64,000 nucleotides of DNA from an uncultured Bacteroidales bacterium (lineage in GTDB: Bacteria; Bacteroidota; Bacteroidia; Bacteroidales; Bacteroidaceae), in NCBI GenBank assembly GCA_937898885.1, contig CALDKD010000014.1:66343-130342 (forward strand). Direction: 5' to 3'. The notes below the pieces were generated by a model. That model searched no databases, had not been told where the DNA came from, and saw nothing but the letters and a program-made list of their open reading frames with translations. Positions 51,454 to 60,543 of the stretch are shown here, one piece after another (within the stretch, counting starts at the first letter, position 1; each line of letters starts with the position of its first letter). A program made the position numbers and the translations under genes.

Positions 51454-51714
51454 ATGAAAAAACAAGATGAAATGAATGTTGACGAGATCTTTGATGACTC
51501 CAGCAGAGAAATTGCAGGGGAAGAGTGGGAGGACCGCTGTCCCGGCTGCATAGAGGAAAGTGACTGTGATGACGATGATTTTGGAGGACACGGAAACACG
51601 GGCCGGAAGAAATCTCTGAAAGAGGACTTCGTTGAGGCACTGCCTTATCTGTTCGTCATGCTGCTGCTCGTGGCAGGTGCTGTCTGGTATTCATTCTTCA
51701 TTTATAAATGGTGA
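51454..51714 (+). CDS. Acidic membrane-anchored small protein
   Basis: 86 aa: a very acidic N-terminal half with CPGCIEES, a basic short stretch, and one C-terminal membrane segment (about residues 64-83, ALPYLFVMLLLVAGAVWYSF). Tail-anchored topology places the acidic part in the cytoplasm. It could fix the AAA+/kinase complex at the membrane. No family recognised. Confidence 0.6.
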   Translation: MKKQDEMNVDEIFDDSSREIAGEEWEDRCPGCIEESDCDDDDFGGHGNTGRKKSLKEDFVEALPYLFVMLLLVAGAVWYSFFIYKW

Positions 51715-51718
51715 CGGT

Positions 51719-52513
51719 ATGACAGAATTGCCGCAGTGGCTCAGTGAGGGGTACATTGAGAATCATTTTACCATAGAGGAGCAGTATGAGAACGCCATGG
51801 CCCAGTTCTGGGCAAGGCGCAGACCGGATTTCCTTGATGGCGATGAAGAGCGCGCCATCAGAAGGGTGGAGGAAATAGACCGGTTATGTCTCTGTGGCCG
51901 AGACAGTCTGAACATAATCTTAGAGAAATGTGATCTTATGGACTGGCTTATGGATTTCTGGAAGGAGGCGGGCTTGCCGGAAATGGTATATGGGCAGGAC
52001 GGGCATAAGGGCTTGCGCTCTTTTTCCGGCAAACCGGTTCTGGCTCCTGAATATGATGACATATTGCTTGACTATAGGGATTACGGGCTTTTCGACAGTA
52101 CATATATCATAGCCCAAAAATGCGGCAAGTGGGGAATAGTGTCCAGTGACGGAAAAGTATCGCTGCCGTTTATATATGACCGGATATTGCCGATAGGTCA
52201 CAGCCTCTATGCTGTCAGTGAAAACGGATTGTGGGGAGCATCCGGCGTCCCTTCCTGCAGACTGATAGTACCTTGTATGATGGATGACATATATGTGTCA
52301 GAGACTCTCGGGGGCCTGATATTGTTCCGGAAAGACGGCAAGTGGGGCTGGAAAGGCTGCCAGTCTCCTGAATGTGACTCCGGCCCTAAGTTCGATGCCG
52401 TCTTTCTGCCGAACGAAGAAACCTTCTACGCGACAGCCGATGACGATGATATGCTGTTCTATGCGTTGCAGGGTGACAAACTACATGCGGTATTGTATTT
52501 CACACCAAAATGA
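51719..52513 (+). CDS. WG-repeat beta protein
   Basis: 264 aa from ATG 51719, 5 bp after the previous stop; the frame begins earlier (51632) but that overlaps the membrane gene. WG-repeat units are visible: KCGKWGIVSSDGKVSLPF (about 134-151) and KDGKWGWKGC (about 202-211), with a related YAVSENGLWGAS between. The N-terminal 110 residues are helical. WG repeats form beta-sheet propeller-like scaffolds for protein or ligand binding. Confidence 0.7.
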   Translation: MTELPQWLSEGYIENHFTIEEQYENAMAQFWARRRPDFLDGDEERAIRRVEEIDRLCLCGRDSLNIILEKCDLMDWLMDFWKEAGLPEMVYGQDGHKGLRSFSGKPVLAPEYDDILLDYRDYGLFDSTYIIAQKCGKWGIVSSDGKVSLPFIYDRILPIGHSLYAVSENGLWGASGVPSCRLIVPCMMDDIYVSETLGGLILFRKDGKWGWKGCQSPECDSGPKFDAVFLPNEETFYATADDDDMLFYALQGDKLHAVLYFTPK

Positions 52514-52534
52514 GAATTGTAAAAAGTAACTGAT

Positions 52535-52663
52535 ATGGTAGCGTTTTTGATAGGTGCCGGTATAGTGCTCCTGGCTTTTTTTGCCATTGTAATAGCGTTT
52601 AAGATTGTAGTTGCCATTATTGGCCTGATTATCCATTTAATCATGATGATATTCAATCACTGA
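52535..52663 (+). CDS. Tiny membrane protein
   Basis: 42 aa, almost entirely hydrophobic (MVAFLIGAGIVLLAFFAIV, then IVVAIIGLIIHLIMMIF), one or two membrane segments. Same strand, 21 bp after the WG gene. Gene status is supported by frame and composition only. A 24-codon frame at 52670-52744 (MHGCIEITDIDR) is probably a remnant. Confidence 0.5.
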   Translation: MVAFLIGAGIVLLAFFAIVIAFKIVVAIIGLIIHLIMMIFNH

Positions 52664-52808
52664 CTTAAGATGCACGGTTGTATTGAAATCACGGATATTG
52701 ACAGAATTCCGTTGTGGCTTCTTGATGACGTCAACCATACCTGAGGCAGCGATTGTTGATGCCAGAGTGAAAGAATATTGAAAAAAGGATGTAGAATATA
52801 AAAAGATA

Positions 52809-53393
52809 ATGACAGATATGAACAAGACAGAAGATCCCAAGTCGTTGGAAAAAACAAAAGTGTTGTACATATACGGGTACGGCGGATCAAGCCATAGCAT
52901 TTCGGTCGATAAACTCAAGAAGAGACTCCCGGCCGATAAGTATGAGATACTCTGCTTTGATTATCCGCAGGAAGATTGTGCGGCTGCAATTGCTTTCCTT
53001 CAGGATAAGATAAAAGAGAACGGAATAGGCATAGTTGCCGGCTCCTCACTGGGTGCCTTCATTGCCATGTGCCTGGAGGGCAGGTTGCGGAAAGTGATTG
53101 TTAATCCTTGCCTATATCCTACAACAGCACTCCCGCGCCTGAAGCCGCTCCCGGGAAAGCCACTGCCTTCTCCGTCACTTATTGCCAGTTACGATCCGTT
53201 TGAGAGCCATGTGTTCGATAATCCGGGTGTGGAATCGGCCTGCTTTATGGCCGATGAGGATGAGCTTTTCGGCAATACATACCGCGAAGATATGGAACGG
53301 CACTATCCTGTCACTTCAATCCCCGGCGACCACAGAATATCAAGCGCGGCTATGAAGATAATAGCGGAATGGATTAGCCATCTTGATCATTAA
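52809..53393 (+). CDS. YqiA-like alpha/beta hydrolase
   Basis: 194 aa. A short alpha/beta hydrolase: KVLYIYGYGGSSHSIS (oxyanion region, about 16-31), nucleophile GSSLGAF (about 77-83), and the His in GDHRISSAA (about 174-182). This is the UPF0227/YqiA esterase pattern. It ends the operon, its role there unclear; it could hydrolyse a small ester or act as an effector against lipids or nucleotides. The next gene starts 5 bp after its stop. Confidence 0.75.
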   Translation: MTDMNKTEDPKSLEKTKVLYIYGYGGSSHSISVDKLKKRLPADKYEILCFDYPQEDCAAAIAFLQDKIKENGIGIVAGSSLGAFIAMCLEGRLRKVIVNPCLYPTTALPRLKPLPGKPLPSPSLIASYDPFESHVFDNPGVESACFMADEDELFGNTYREDMERHYPVTSIPGDHRISSAAMKIIAEWISHLDH

Positions 53394-53397
53394 GAAT

Positions 53398-54018
53398 ATG
53401 ACGAATCATATAATGTCAGGTTTATACACAACTGAAATTGTCATAGAAGATCAAAGAAAAAAGCTCAGGACTTTAGCGGACTGCATAAACACCGATGACT
53501 GTTTCTTTATCAAAATCCTGTTAAATCTCGGACTATCAGAAGATGATTGTTTTTTCAGTTATTTCAGCAAAGCCGAAATGAAGGTTGTTTGCGGCAGGCC
53601 TGCATTATATCTTTCAATAATGACTTTTGATGATGCAAATGAAAACAGCTGGAACTCTGACGAACTTGTTTTCAAAAAGGTTTCTTTCCAATTGCACTCA
53701 ATTGGCAGCGATGAACACTGGACAAATGATAAGGATGGTCTATACTTCCCGGAAAGATACTTTGTTTCAGTAATAAATGACAGTCAAGAAAATATAGGTG
53801 ACGGCTTCCTGTGTGAAAGGGAAGCCGTTAGATTCGTAAAGAAAAATTGCGTCCGTATTCCAGCGGCATTAAGCTCTCTGGATTCAATCAATGACTATTG
53901 TTTACGCAATAGGCTGGATAGTCTATGGGCGTATTATCACATTTTGTATAAATGCAAATGTCCCCCGCTCACATGTAACATTATCAATTGCATTCTCGAA
54001 GTTCTTGACAAAATATGA
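53398..54018 (+). CDS. Operon-end protein, unknown
   Basis: 206 aa from ATG 53398; an ATG at 53383 overlaps the hydrolase stop and would add five residues. Beta-rich middle (KVSFQLHSIGSDEHW, YFPERYFVSVIN), four Cys near the end (KCKCPPLTCN). No motif or membrane segment. AT-rich compared with the operon, so it may be a passenger near the island edge. Confidence 0.55.
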   Translation: MTNHIMSGLYTTEIVIEDQRKKLRTLADCINTDDCFFIKILLNLGLSEDDCFFSYFSKAEMKVVCGRPALYLSIMTFDDANENSWNSDELVFKKVSFQLHSIGSDEHWTNDKDGLYFPERYFVSVINDSQENIGDGFLCEREAVRFVKKNCVRIPAALSSLDSINDYCLRNRLDSLWAYYHILYKCKCPPLTCNIINCILEVLDKI

Positions 54019-54151
54019 CATTACAATGAACATAAATAACCGAAACAAAACACGTAATATATAAAGACAAATAAAGGAAAACATGACAGAGTGAAAGACA
54101 AAACAAAATATCATCCGTTTTTATTCGCCAGAACCATCGCTGATATTTGTA

Positions 54152-54236
54152 TTTGTCTTTGGTTATATATGGTTTGTTTGGGTATCCCTCAAAGATAACA
54201 GAAAACGCATGCTGGACCCAAACAAATAAAGACAAA
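54152..54236. repeat. Long interrupted inverted repeat
   Basis: TTTGTCTTT (54152-54160) and TTTGTTTGGGT (54173-54183) pair perfectly with ACCCAAACAAA (54216-54226) and AAAGACAAA (54228-54236). The same AAATAAAGACAAA string recurs near 54061. It lies between the cargo operon and the att-like core. Confidence 0.6.
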
Positions 54237-54393
54237 CATGGTGATACGGAAGATTAAACGGCGTGAAGATGTAAAAATCGGCGAATTTTTGTTTTTACGC
54301 GAGTTTTATTTGTTTTTATTTATTTGGGTCAAAATTTGTAGCGGGCCAGTAGCGTCTCGTGTAACTTGTTGATATACAAGTTTTGTCAGCTAA

Positions 54394-54404
54394 GAGGAGG
54401 TCAA
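54394..54404 (+). other. Attachment-site-like core (right copy)
   Basis: GAGGAGGTCAA, identical to 29623-29633, with GTAACTTGTTGATA 38 bp upstream as in the left copy. It lies about 220 bp before the excisionase-like gene and the tyrosine recombinase, the normal place of the att site next to int. Confidence 0.55.
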
Positions 54405-54620
54405 GTAGGCTGGGATAAGAAACAATAATTATCGGAAACCAAATCCGTGTAGCTCTGGTGAGTTGCACGGATTTGCTGTTTTAAGACGGTTGCTAATGGT
54501 TATCGATTCCTACATATTCATCGATTTTCTGTGTTCCATATTTGTACCGCGACTAAAAAGTAGACGAAGAGCGACATAAATGTACTTAAAAGTAGAAACA
54601 AGGAAAAATAACATTCGACT

Positions 54621-55184
54621 ATGCCAACTATCTCATTGGAAATCAGGCGAAAATGTAAAGTTTGCGGTAAGGTGTTTCTCGCCAAAACTCTTGATTCACA
54701 TCACTGCTCAGACAAGTGTAGGAAAATTGCCTATAAGCGAAAGATTGACGCTGAAAAGAAAGAGATGCGTCTAGAACAGATTGCATCTCAAGTGCCGGAA
54801 ATCAGAGAATACATCTCTGTGAAGGAAACCGTGGCAATCTTCGGAGTTGAACGTGATTCCGTGTATCGACTGGTCAGAAGTGGAAAAGTCAGGTCAGTCA
54901 ATCTGGGGCAACGTCTTATAAGAATCAATCGAAAGGATTTGGAGTCTCTCCTTCCTACAAGAAAGAAATTACGGAAGGAGCGAGAAAAGCCTATGCCAAA
55001 GCTCTACAGTCTTGAGCCGAAAGACTGTTATACAATCACGGAAATATGCAAGAAGTATCGTATCAATGATTCCACTGTGTGGGCTCATGTGCGCAAATAC
55101 TCTATACCATCCCGTCAAATCGGGAACTATGTATATGTCCCCAAGGAAGAAATTGATAACCTATATAAATCCGATGTATTATGA
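54621..55184 (+). CDS. Excisionase-like protein with two HTH domains and zinc finger
   Basis: 187 aa. The N-terminal zinc finger (CKVCGKVFLAKTLDSHHCSDKC, with four Cys/His positions in residues 12-33) is followed by two HTH_17-type winged helices, KETVAIFGVERDSVYRLVRSG (about 69-89) and ITEICKKYRINDSTVWAHVR (about 140-159). Such proteins accompany tyrosine recombinases in Bacteroides elements as directionality factors. Its stop overlaps the integrase start (ATGA at 55181). Confidence 0.8.
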   Translation: MPTISLEIRRKCKVCGKVFLAKTLDSHHCSDKCRKIAYKRKIDAEKKEMRLEQIASQVPEIREYISVKETVAIFGVERDSVYRLVRSGKVRSVNLGQRLIRINRKDLESLLPTRKKLRKEREKPMPKLYSLEPKDCYTITEICKKYRINDSTVWAHVRKYSIPSRQIGNYVYVPKEEIDNLYKSDVL

Positions 55185-56443
55185 AGAAAGCTATGTCACA
55201 CACTAAGGTTTCCGTGAGACTGCGCAAGTCCGAACTCCGTGAAGAATGGTATCTGTATCTGGAAGCCTATCCTGTCTTCAAACCGGGATTCGATAAGCCG
55301 CAGCGTGAACGTGAGTATCTGAATCGTGTCGTTACCACACCCATGTGGGATAAGACACGACCTGCACGTTTGAATGATAATGGAGAACAGTCATACAAGC
55401 CAAAGAGGGACCAGAATGGAGTCATCATCTGCCGTTCCAAGGCGGACCGCGAAGTCTGCATCTTTGCCGACAACGTCCGCAATCTGCGTCAGCATGAATA
55501 CGACAATGCGGAACTCTATTCAGAGGCGGATCAGGCGATGGCCGAGAAGATTGAGAAAAGCAAGGCCAATTTCATAGACTACTTTGCCAAAGTTTCAGTA
55601 AATCGCCACAAAAAAGGCTCCAAATCCATTATCGTTAACTGGAACCGCGTGCATGAACTGGTCAAGGTTTATGCTGGAGGAGACTTCTTCCCATTTTCTA
55701 AGGTCACTCTTCAGATGATGGAAAGTTTCAAGAATTTCATGCTGACTGCACCGCAGGGTGGCAACAAGTCCGGTCTTGTCTCACAAAATACAGCATCTAC
55801 CTATTTCGCCATTTTCAAGGCAACGGTACATCAGGCATTCATTGACGGCTATCTCGATGTTGACATTGCAGCCAAAGTGAAGGGCATCCAAGGGGAGGAG
55901 AGCCGTCGTGAGCATCTTACCATTGAGGAACTGAACCTGCTTGCAGCAACGCCATGTGATTACCCCATGCTCAAAAGGGCGGCACTGTTCAGCGCTCTTA
56001 CAGGACTTCGCCATTGTGATATTATGAAGATGAAGTGGAGGGAGCTTTCAAAGGAAGGAGATCACTATCGTATCAACTTCGATCAGAAGAAGACAGGCGG
56101 CGTTGAGTATATGCCTATACCTGACCAGGCATATCATATTTGTGGAGAACCCAAGGATCCTGACAGGCTGGTCTTTGAAGGACTACAAGCCCCATCATGG
56201 ATTAACAAGCCGGTCAAGAGGTGGGTCGAGGCTGCCGGTATCACCAAGAAGATAACCTTCCACTGTTTCCGTCACTCCTATGCCACCAACCAGCTCACCG
56301 AGGGCACAGACCTTTTTACCGTCAGCAAGATGCTGGGCCATACAAATATCAAGACCACTCAGGTCTATGCCAAGGTCGTTGACTCTAAAAAGGAGCGGGC
56401 TGCCGATGCAATCAAGCTTATACTTCAGGACGACGTTATATAA
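55181..56443 (+). CDS. Tyrosine recombinase (element integrase)
   Basis: 420 aa. An Arm/SAM-like N-terminal region (about 1-210), then the catalytic core with Arg in TGLRHCDIMKMKW (about 278), HCFRHSYATN (His and Arg, about 362-366), and LGHTNIKTTQVYAKV with His (about 388) and the nucleophile Tyr (about 396). Family: phage-integrase type of Bacteroides ICEs and mobilizable elements. It should insert the element at the att-like core upstream. A terminator follows directly. Confidence 0.92.
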   Translation: MKKAMSHTKVSVRLRKSELREEWYLYLEAYPVFKPGFDKPQREREYLNRVVTTPMWDKTRPARLNDNGEQSYKPKRDQNGVIICRSKADREVCIFADNVRNLRQHEYDNAELYSEADQAMAEKIEKSKANFIDYFAKVSVNRHKKGSKSIIVNWNRVHELVKVYAGGDFFPFSKVTLQMMESFKNFMLTAPQGGNKSGLVSQNTASTYFAIFKATVHQAFIDGYLDVDIAAKVKGIQGEESRREHLTIEELNLLAATPCDYPMLKRAALFSALTGLRHCDIMKMKWRELSKEGDHYRINFDQKKTGGVEYMPIPDQAYHICGEPKDPDRLVFEGLQAPSWINKPVKRWVEAAGITKKITFHCFRHSYATNQLTEGTDLFTVSKMLGHTNIKTTQVYAKVVDSKKERAADAIKLILQDDVI

Positions 56444-56468
56444 TTGCCCGATGTTTCCCCTTTCTATC

Positions 56469-56502
56469 AAGCCATCTGTGATGTGACACAGGTGGCTTTT
56501 CC
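56469..56502 (+). terminator. Integrase gene terminator
   Basis: AAGCCATCTGTG (56469-56480) and CACAGGTGGCTT (56487-56498) pair with one wobble, followed by TTCC. Good hairpin, short T-run. Confidence 0.7.
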
Positions 56503-56521
56503 TGTATTTTGCCGCTCGTCC

Positions 56522-56700
56522 ATACGGAACGACCTACGGGAATGTACCGTATGCCATACCGTATCTCTTTTATTTTCGATTCCTATTGTTAAATAATGTT
56601 GTTGAAATCATCTGATTCTATGCGTTTTCGGTTTCCTTTTGATGTTTATTAATACGGAATCACTTATGGGGGGCTGACTGCCATTTCCGTACCTTTTCTG
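56522..56700. promoter_or_regulatory. Cluster of TACCGTAT/ATACGG sites
   Basis: TACCGTAT occurs at 56545-56552 and 56557-56564 (12 bp apart), ATACGG at 56522-56527 and 56652-56657, and TTCCGTAC near 56688. The cluster lies between the integrase and the next HTH gene and looks like a set of binding sites for a regulator, perhaps the HTH protein encoded downstream. The remaining gap (56444-56787) has no gene. Confidence 0.5.
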
Positions 56701-56787
56701 TGGTGGATTTTGATATTTACTTTGCCGCCGAATTCAAACAACGCTGACTGCGCAGTCGCAAAGTATTAATCGTAAACATCATTCATT

Positions 56788-57171
56788 ATGGAAGAGAACA
56801 GACACACGTCAAACGGTGTTCCAACCTTTGACATGATTCCCGTGCTTATGGCGAATCTTCTAGAGGACAACAAGATTTTGTCGGCAAAGATTGATGCCTT
56901 GAATAAAAAGATTTCGGCATCGGTTGCCCGCAATGACAAGGATGCTGACATGCGTATGGATGTGACAGAGGCGCAAAAGTACATTCCCGGTCATCCTGCT
57001 GTTCAGACCATCTATGGCTGGACATCCAGTAATACCATACCTTATCATAAGATAGGAAAGCGCATCTATTTCGTCAAGTCCGAACTTGATGCCTGGCTCT
57101 CAAAAGAGCAACACAAGTCTCAGGAAGACTTGCGCAGAGAAGCCGAAAAGTATGTGAACAGTCACCGATGA
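56788..57171 (+). CDS. HTH_17/excisionase-family protein with coiled coil
   Basis: 127 aa. A helical N-terminus (IPVLMANLLEDNKILSAKID) that may dimerise, then a winged helix of the HTH_17 type (VTEAQKYIPGHPAVQTIYGW, then IPYHKIGKRIYFVKSELDAW, about 57-105). This is the usual small DNA-binding protein ahead of the primase gene in Bacteroides mobilizable elements, likely an excision or replication regulator. Confidence 0.8.
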   Translation: MEENRHTSNGVPTFDMIPVLMANLLEDNKILSAKIDALNKKISASVARNDKDADMRMDVTEAQKYIPGHPAVQTIYGWTSSNTIPYHKIGKRIYFVKSELDAWLSKEQHKSQEDLRREAEKYVNSHR

Positions 57172-57191
57172 CAACTTGAACTATTGCCTAT

Positions 57192-60100
57192 ATGCGAATA
57201 GATCAAAATATCATTGATGCAATAAAGGCAAAAGCCGATATTGTTGAGGTCATAGGTGAACATGTGCATCTGACCAAGGTCGGACAGAACTATACAGGCT
57301 TATGTCCATTTCATGATGACAGATCGCCTTCACTGACCGTCAGTCCATCCAAGGGTATCTACAAGTGTTTTGCCTGTAATGCTTCGGGTGATGTTATCGA
57401 CTTCCTGCAGGAGTGTTTGAAAATCAGTTTTGTGGAGGCTGTGGAATTATTGGCAGACCGGTATGGTGTTGACATTCCTAAGGACGCATATTCGGTTACC
57501 GATGAGACAGCCCGGCGGAAACGGGAATCAATGTATATCATCAATGACTATGCAACCAAGTACTTTGAGGAGAATCTTTTCAGTAATACGAAGGAATCGC
57601 AAAGGGCATTGGCGTATGCCAAGAGCCGCTGGCCATTGGAATATATCACATCCTTTGGTATAGGATATGCAAACGATGCATGGGATGACTTCTCAAGTTG
57701 GGCTGAAGGCAAAGGACTAGACAAAGACCTCTTGCTTGAATTGGGACTCGTCAAGATGAGAAAGGATGGGGAAGGGTGTTTCGACGCTTATCGTGGCAGG
57801 ATCATGATTCCGGTACGCGACAGACATCAGCGAGTAATCGCTTTCACGGCCAGGATTCTGCCTGACATCCTTAGTGACAATCCGAAAAGTCCAAAATACA
57901 TCAACTCTCCGACATCCCTTCTGTTTGAGAAGAGCAACTGTCTTTTCGGCTTTGATGTGGCATTGAATGCGGCTTCAAAGGCGGGAGTGATGAATCTGGT
58001 GGAGGGGGCACCGGATGTTATGCGCTTGCAGGTTATTGGTGTGACAAACACTGTTGCTTCACTTGGCTCCTCATGGACAGAATCACAACTGACCATACTG
58101 AAGCGTGTGACTGGAGTGCTGAACATCATTCCTGACAGCGATGTACCAAAGGATAGAGAAAAACATGGCGCTGGCTTCGTCAGTGCCATGCGTACAGGAA
58201 AGCTGGCTTTGTCATTGGGATTCGCTGTTGCCGTTCAGGAAATTCCGGCATCAGACGGAAAGAGTGATCCGGATTCTTATCTGACATCCAGAGAACGTCT
58301 TGATGCCCTGGCAAAACAGGATTTCGTAATGTGGTATGCAGCCAAAGTTCTTGATGCCTGCAGTGATGACATTCCCGGTCAGGCAAAAGCCATCCATGAG
58401 ATTGCTGAACTTGTAAAAGCCAGTCCAGACAAGGTCCTTCAAGAGTCGTACGCTGAAAAATTGGCCAGTGTCTATGGACATAATGATATGTGGAAACGTG
58501 AGATTCTTGGAATGCAGCCAATGCCTGTCCAAGTAACGGGCTCATCAATGAGTGATGATGAATATGCTGAACTATTCAACGGTTCAGAGATAAAGGTTGG
58601 ACATAACTGCTACTATGGCTACAGTAAAGAGGGCGAGAAGGAGATCTCCAATTTCATCATGATACCGCTCTATCTGATTCGTGACGGAGCGTCGGCATCA
58701 CGCGTTTTCATTCTGCGTAATATCATGGGGTATGAGGTACGTATAGAGTTCAACATAGAGGAAATGACTGTGTTGCAGAAATTCCGGAACCGTATTGAAC
58801 GCGAGGTGAATTTCATGTGGTATGGAACATCGGCTAAGTTCAACAAACTGCGTGGCATCCTGTATAACTGCATGGAAGTCATTACCCGAATTTCCACTCT
58901 TGGATGGCAGAAGGACGGTTTCTTTGCTTTTGGCAACGGCATCATTCTCAATGGCGAATGGCACCCGGTAAACGAAGAGGGGATTGTCCGGCTGGGAAAT
59001 CCGTTAGGCTCGTTCTATCTCCCTGCATTCTCCAGGATGAATGAAGGGAATAGTGACAAATTCCTATTTGAACAGAAGTTCATTCATCTGCCTGAGAGCG
59101 ATGTCCGGCTATATCAGTTTGCTTCTCAGATGCGGCTTGCCTATGGTGACAATGCCATCATTGGCATCTGCTTTATAGTGGTCTGTCTGTTCCGGGACAT
59201 TATCATCAGACACAGGAGGGAGTTTCCATCACTTTTCCTGTTCGGCCCGAAGGGGACTGGAAAGACTGCCTTTGGAGAACTGTTGCAAAGCGTATTCGTT
59301 CATAACGGTGATCATCCCAACCTTCGCACTTCTACGATGCCGAGTCTGGCCACAGTCCTGTCACAGGCAGAAGATGCCATCATGCACCTTGACGAGTACA
59401 AGAATGACATTGATGTGGAGAAGATTGAATTGCTGAAAGGACTCTGGGATTGTCAGGGTCGCAGCAAGCTCGACATAGAGACACGCAAGCGGGAACAGTC
59501 CAAGGTGCTCAGCGGTGTGATTGTCAGCGGTCAGGAGAAACCGACGGTCGATATAGCCCTGTATTCACGGCAATGTGTGCTTCCATTTCACAGAGACACA
59601 CATACCGTACAGGAGAAAGAGAACTTTCGCGTGCTAAAAGAGTGGGAGTATGAAGGTACATCCTACATCGTTCTGGAACTGTTGCAGGTGAGGTCTCAGT
59701 TTGAACGGTCCTATAGGGATTGCTATGAACAGGCCGTCAAAGTCATCTGTTCGTCTTCATCATTCTGTATTGATGAGCGCATACTCCACAACTGGTCAGT
59801 TGTACTTGCTTCATATATGGCGGTGCAGCACCATGTCCAACTGCCGTTCACCTATGAGGAAGTCTTGAAGACTGTCCTGAATGGCGTGGAATACCAGAAT
59901 GAAGAGTGTTTGCACAGCAACGAGCTGAGCATTTTCTGGAAGACTGTCGATTACCTTAAACAGGACAATCAGATATTCGGACTTTGTGATTATCGTATTC
60001 ACGAATACACCAGTCTGAAGGTTGACATCAAGATGGATGGCAGACGGCAGAGCGTGACAAGAGAATACGGCAGTGCCAGGAAGATTCTTATGATTCCCAC

Positions 60101-60416
60101 CAACAGCCGTATATTCGCTCTCTATGCCCTTCATATCCAAAAGACACGTGGAAAGGTCATTCCAGAGAATACCCTGAAGTATTATCTTGAAAACTCCCCG
60201 GAGTACATCGGTAAGGTGAACAGTGCAAGGTTTGCATCCGTGGAGAATGTCAGGGACTGGCCGCGGGAATTTGAAGCCAAGTGCTTCCAATGCCAGCCTC
60301 GTCTGAGTGAAAAGCCAGTCCAGGCATTCTGTCTTGACTTTGAGGCGATTGAAGCAGCCTATGGAGTCAGTCTGTATTCAGATTACATGGCTTTCGACCT
60401 GGCTCACAATTCCTAA
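57192..60416 (+). CDS. Primase-helicase of a mobilizable element (1074 aa)
   Basis: CHC2 zinc finger intact: GLCPFHDDRSPSLTV and YKCFACNASGDVIDF (about 36-75). A DnaG-type catalytic core and TOPRIM-like region follow (about 250-330, MNLVEGAPDVMRLQ and LNIIPDSDVPKD). The C-terminal half contains a P-loop ATPase: LFLFGPKGTGKTAFGE (about 680-695) and IMHLDEYKND (about 731-740). One protein thus primes and unwinds. It lies 20 bp after the HTH gene; the Mob genes follow after 560 bp. Confidence 0.85.
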   Translation: MRIDQNIIDAIKAKADIVEVIGEHVHLTKVGQNYTGLCPFHDDRSPSLTVSPSKGIYKCFACNASGDVIDFLQECLKISFVEAVELLADRYGVDIPKDAYSVTDETARRKRESMYIINDYATKYFEENLFSNTKESQRALAYAKSRWPLEYITSFGIGYANDAWDDFSSWAEGKGLDKDLLLELGLVKMRKDGEGCFDAYRGRIMIPVRDRHQRVIAFTARILPDILSDNPKSPKYINSPTSLLFEKSNCLFGFDVALNAASKAGVMNLVEGAPDVMRLQVIGVTNTVASLGSSWTESQLTILKRVTGVLNIIPDSDVPKDREKHGAGFVSAMRTGKLALSLGFAVAVQEIPASDGKSDPDSYLTSRERLDALAKQDFVMWYAAKVLDACSDDIPGQAKAIHEIAELVKASPDKVLQESYAEKLASVYGHNDMWKREILGMQPMPVQVTGSSMSDDEYAELFNGSEIKVGHNCYYGYSKEGEKEISNFIMIPLYLIRDGASASRVFILRNIMGYEVRIEFNIEEMTVLQKFRNRIEREVNFMWYGTSAKFNKLRGILYNCMEVITRISTLGWQKDGFFAFGNGIILNGEWHPVNEEGIVRLGNPLGSFYLPAFSRMNEGNSDKFLFEQKFIHLPESDVRLYQFASQMRLAYGDNAIIGICFIVVCLFRDIIIRHRREFPSLFLFGPKGTGKTAFGELLQSVFVHNGDHPNLRTSTMPSLATVLSQAEDAIMHLDEYKNDIDVEKIELLKGLWDCQGRSKLDIETRKREQSKVLSGVIVSGQEKPTVDIALYSRQCVLPFHRDTHTVQEKENFRVLKEWEYEGTSYIVLELLQVRSQFERSYRDCYEQAVKVICSSSSFCIDERILHNWSVVLASYMAVQHHVQLPFTYEEVLKTVLNGVEYQNEECLHSNELSIFWKTVDYLKQDNQIFGLCDYRIHEYTSLKVDIKMDGRRQSVTREYGSARKILMIPTNSRIFALYALHIQKTRGKVIPENTLKYYLENSPEYIGKVNSARFASVENVRDWPREFEAKCFQCQPRLSEKPVQAFCLDFEAIEAAYGVSLYSDYMAFDLAHNS

Positions 60417-60543
60417 TGCGCTAATACATCTTCTACATTATCTACAATAGTAGTAATCAATGAAATAATTATCGTGAGTGTAAAATACAATTGTTATACA
60501 CCCACCTACAAAGCCAATCAAAATACTTAATACCTTATATAAA

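Larger units (their letters stand above)
54019..54620. other. Gene-free island edge with repeats and att-like site
   Basis: 600 bp without a gene. It holds a long inverted repeat (54152-54236), an AT-rich tract, the attachment-like core GAGGAGGTCAA (54394), a hairpin AAATCCGTG/CACGGATTT (54441-54474), and then ATTTGTACCGCGACT and GACATAAATGT just upstream of the integrase module. The last features repeat the sequence at 29.6-29.8 kb. Confidence 0.6.
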
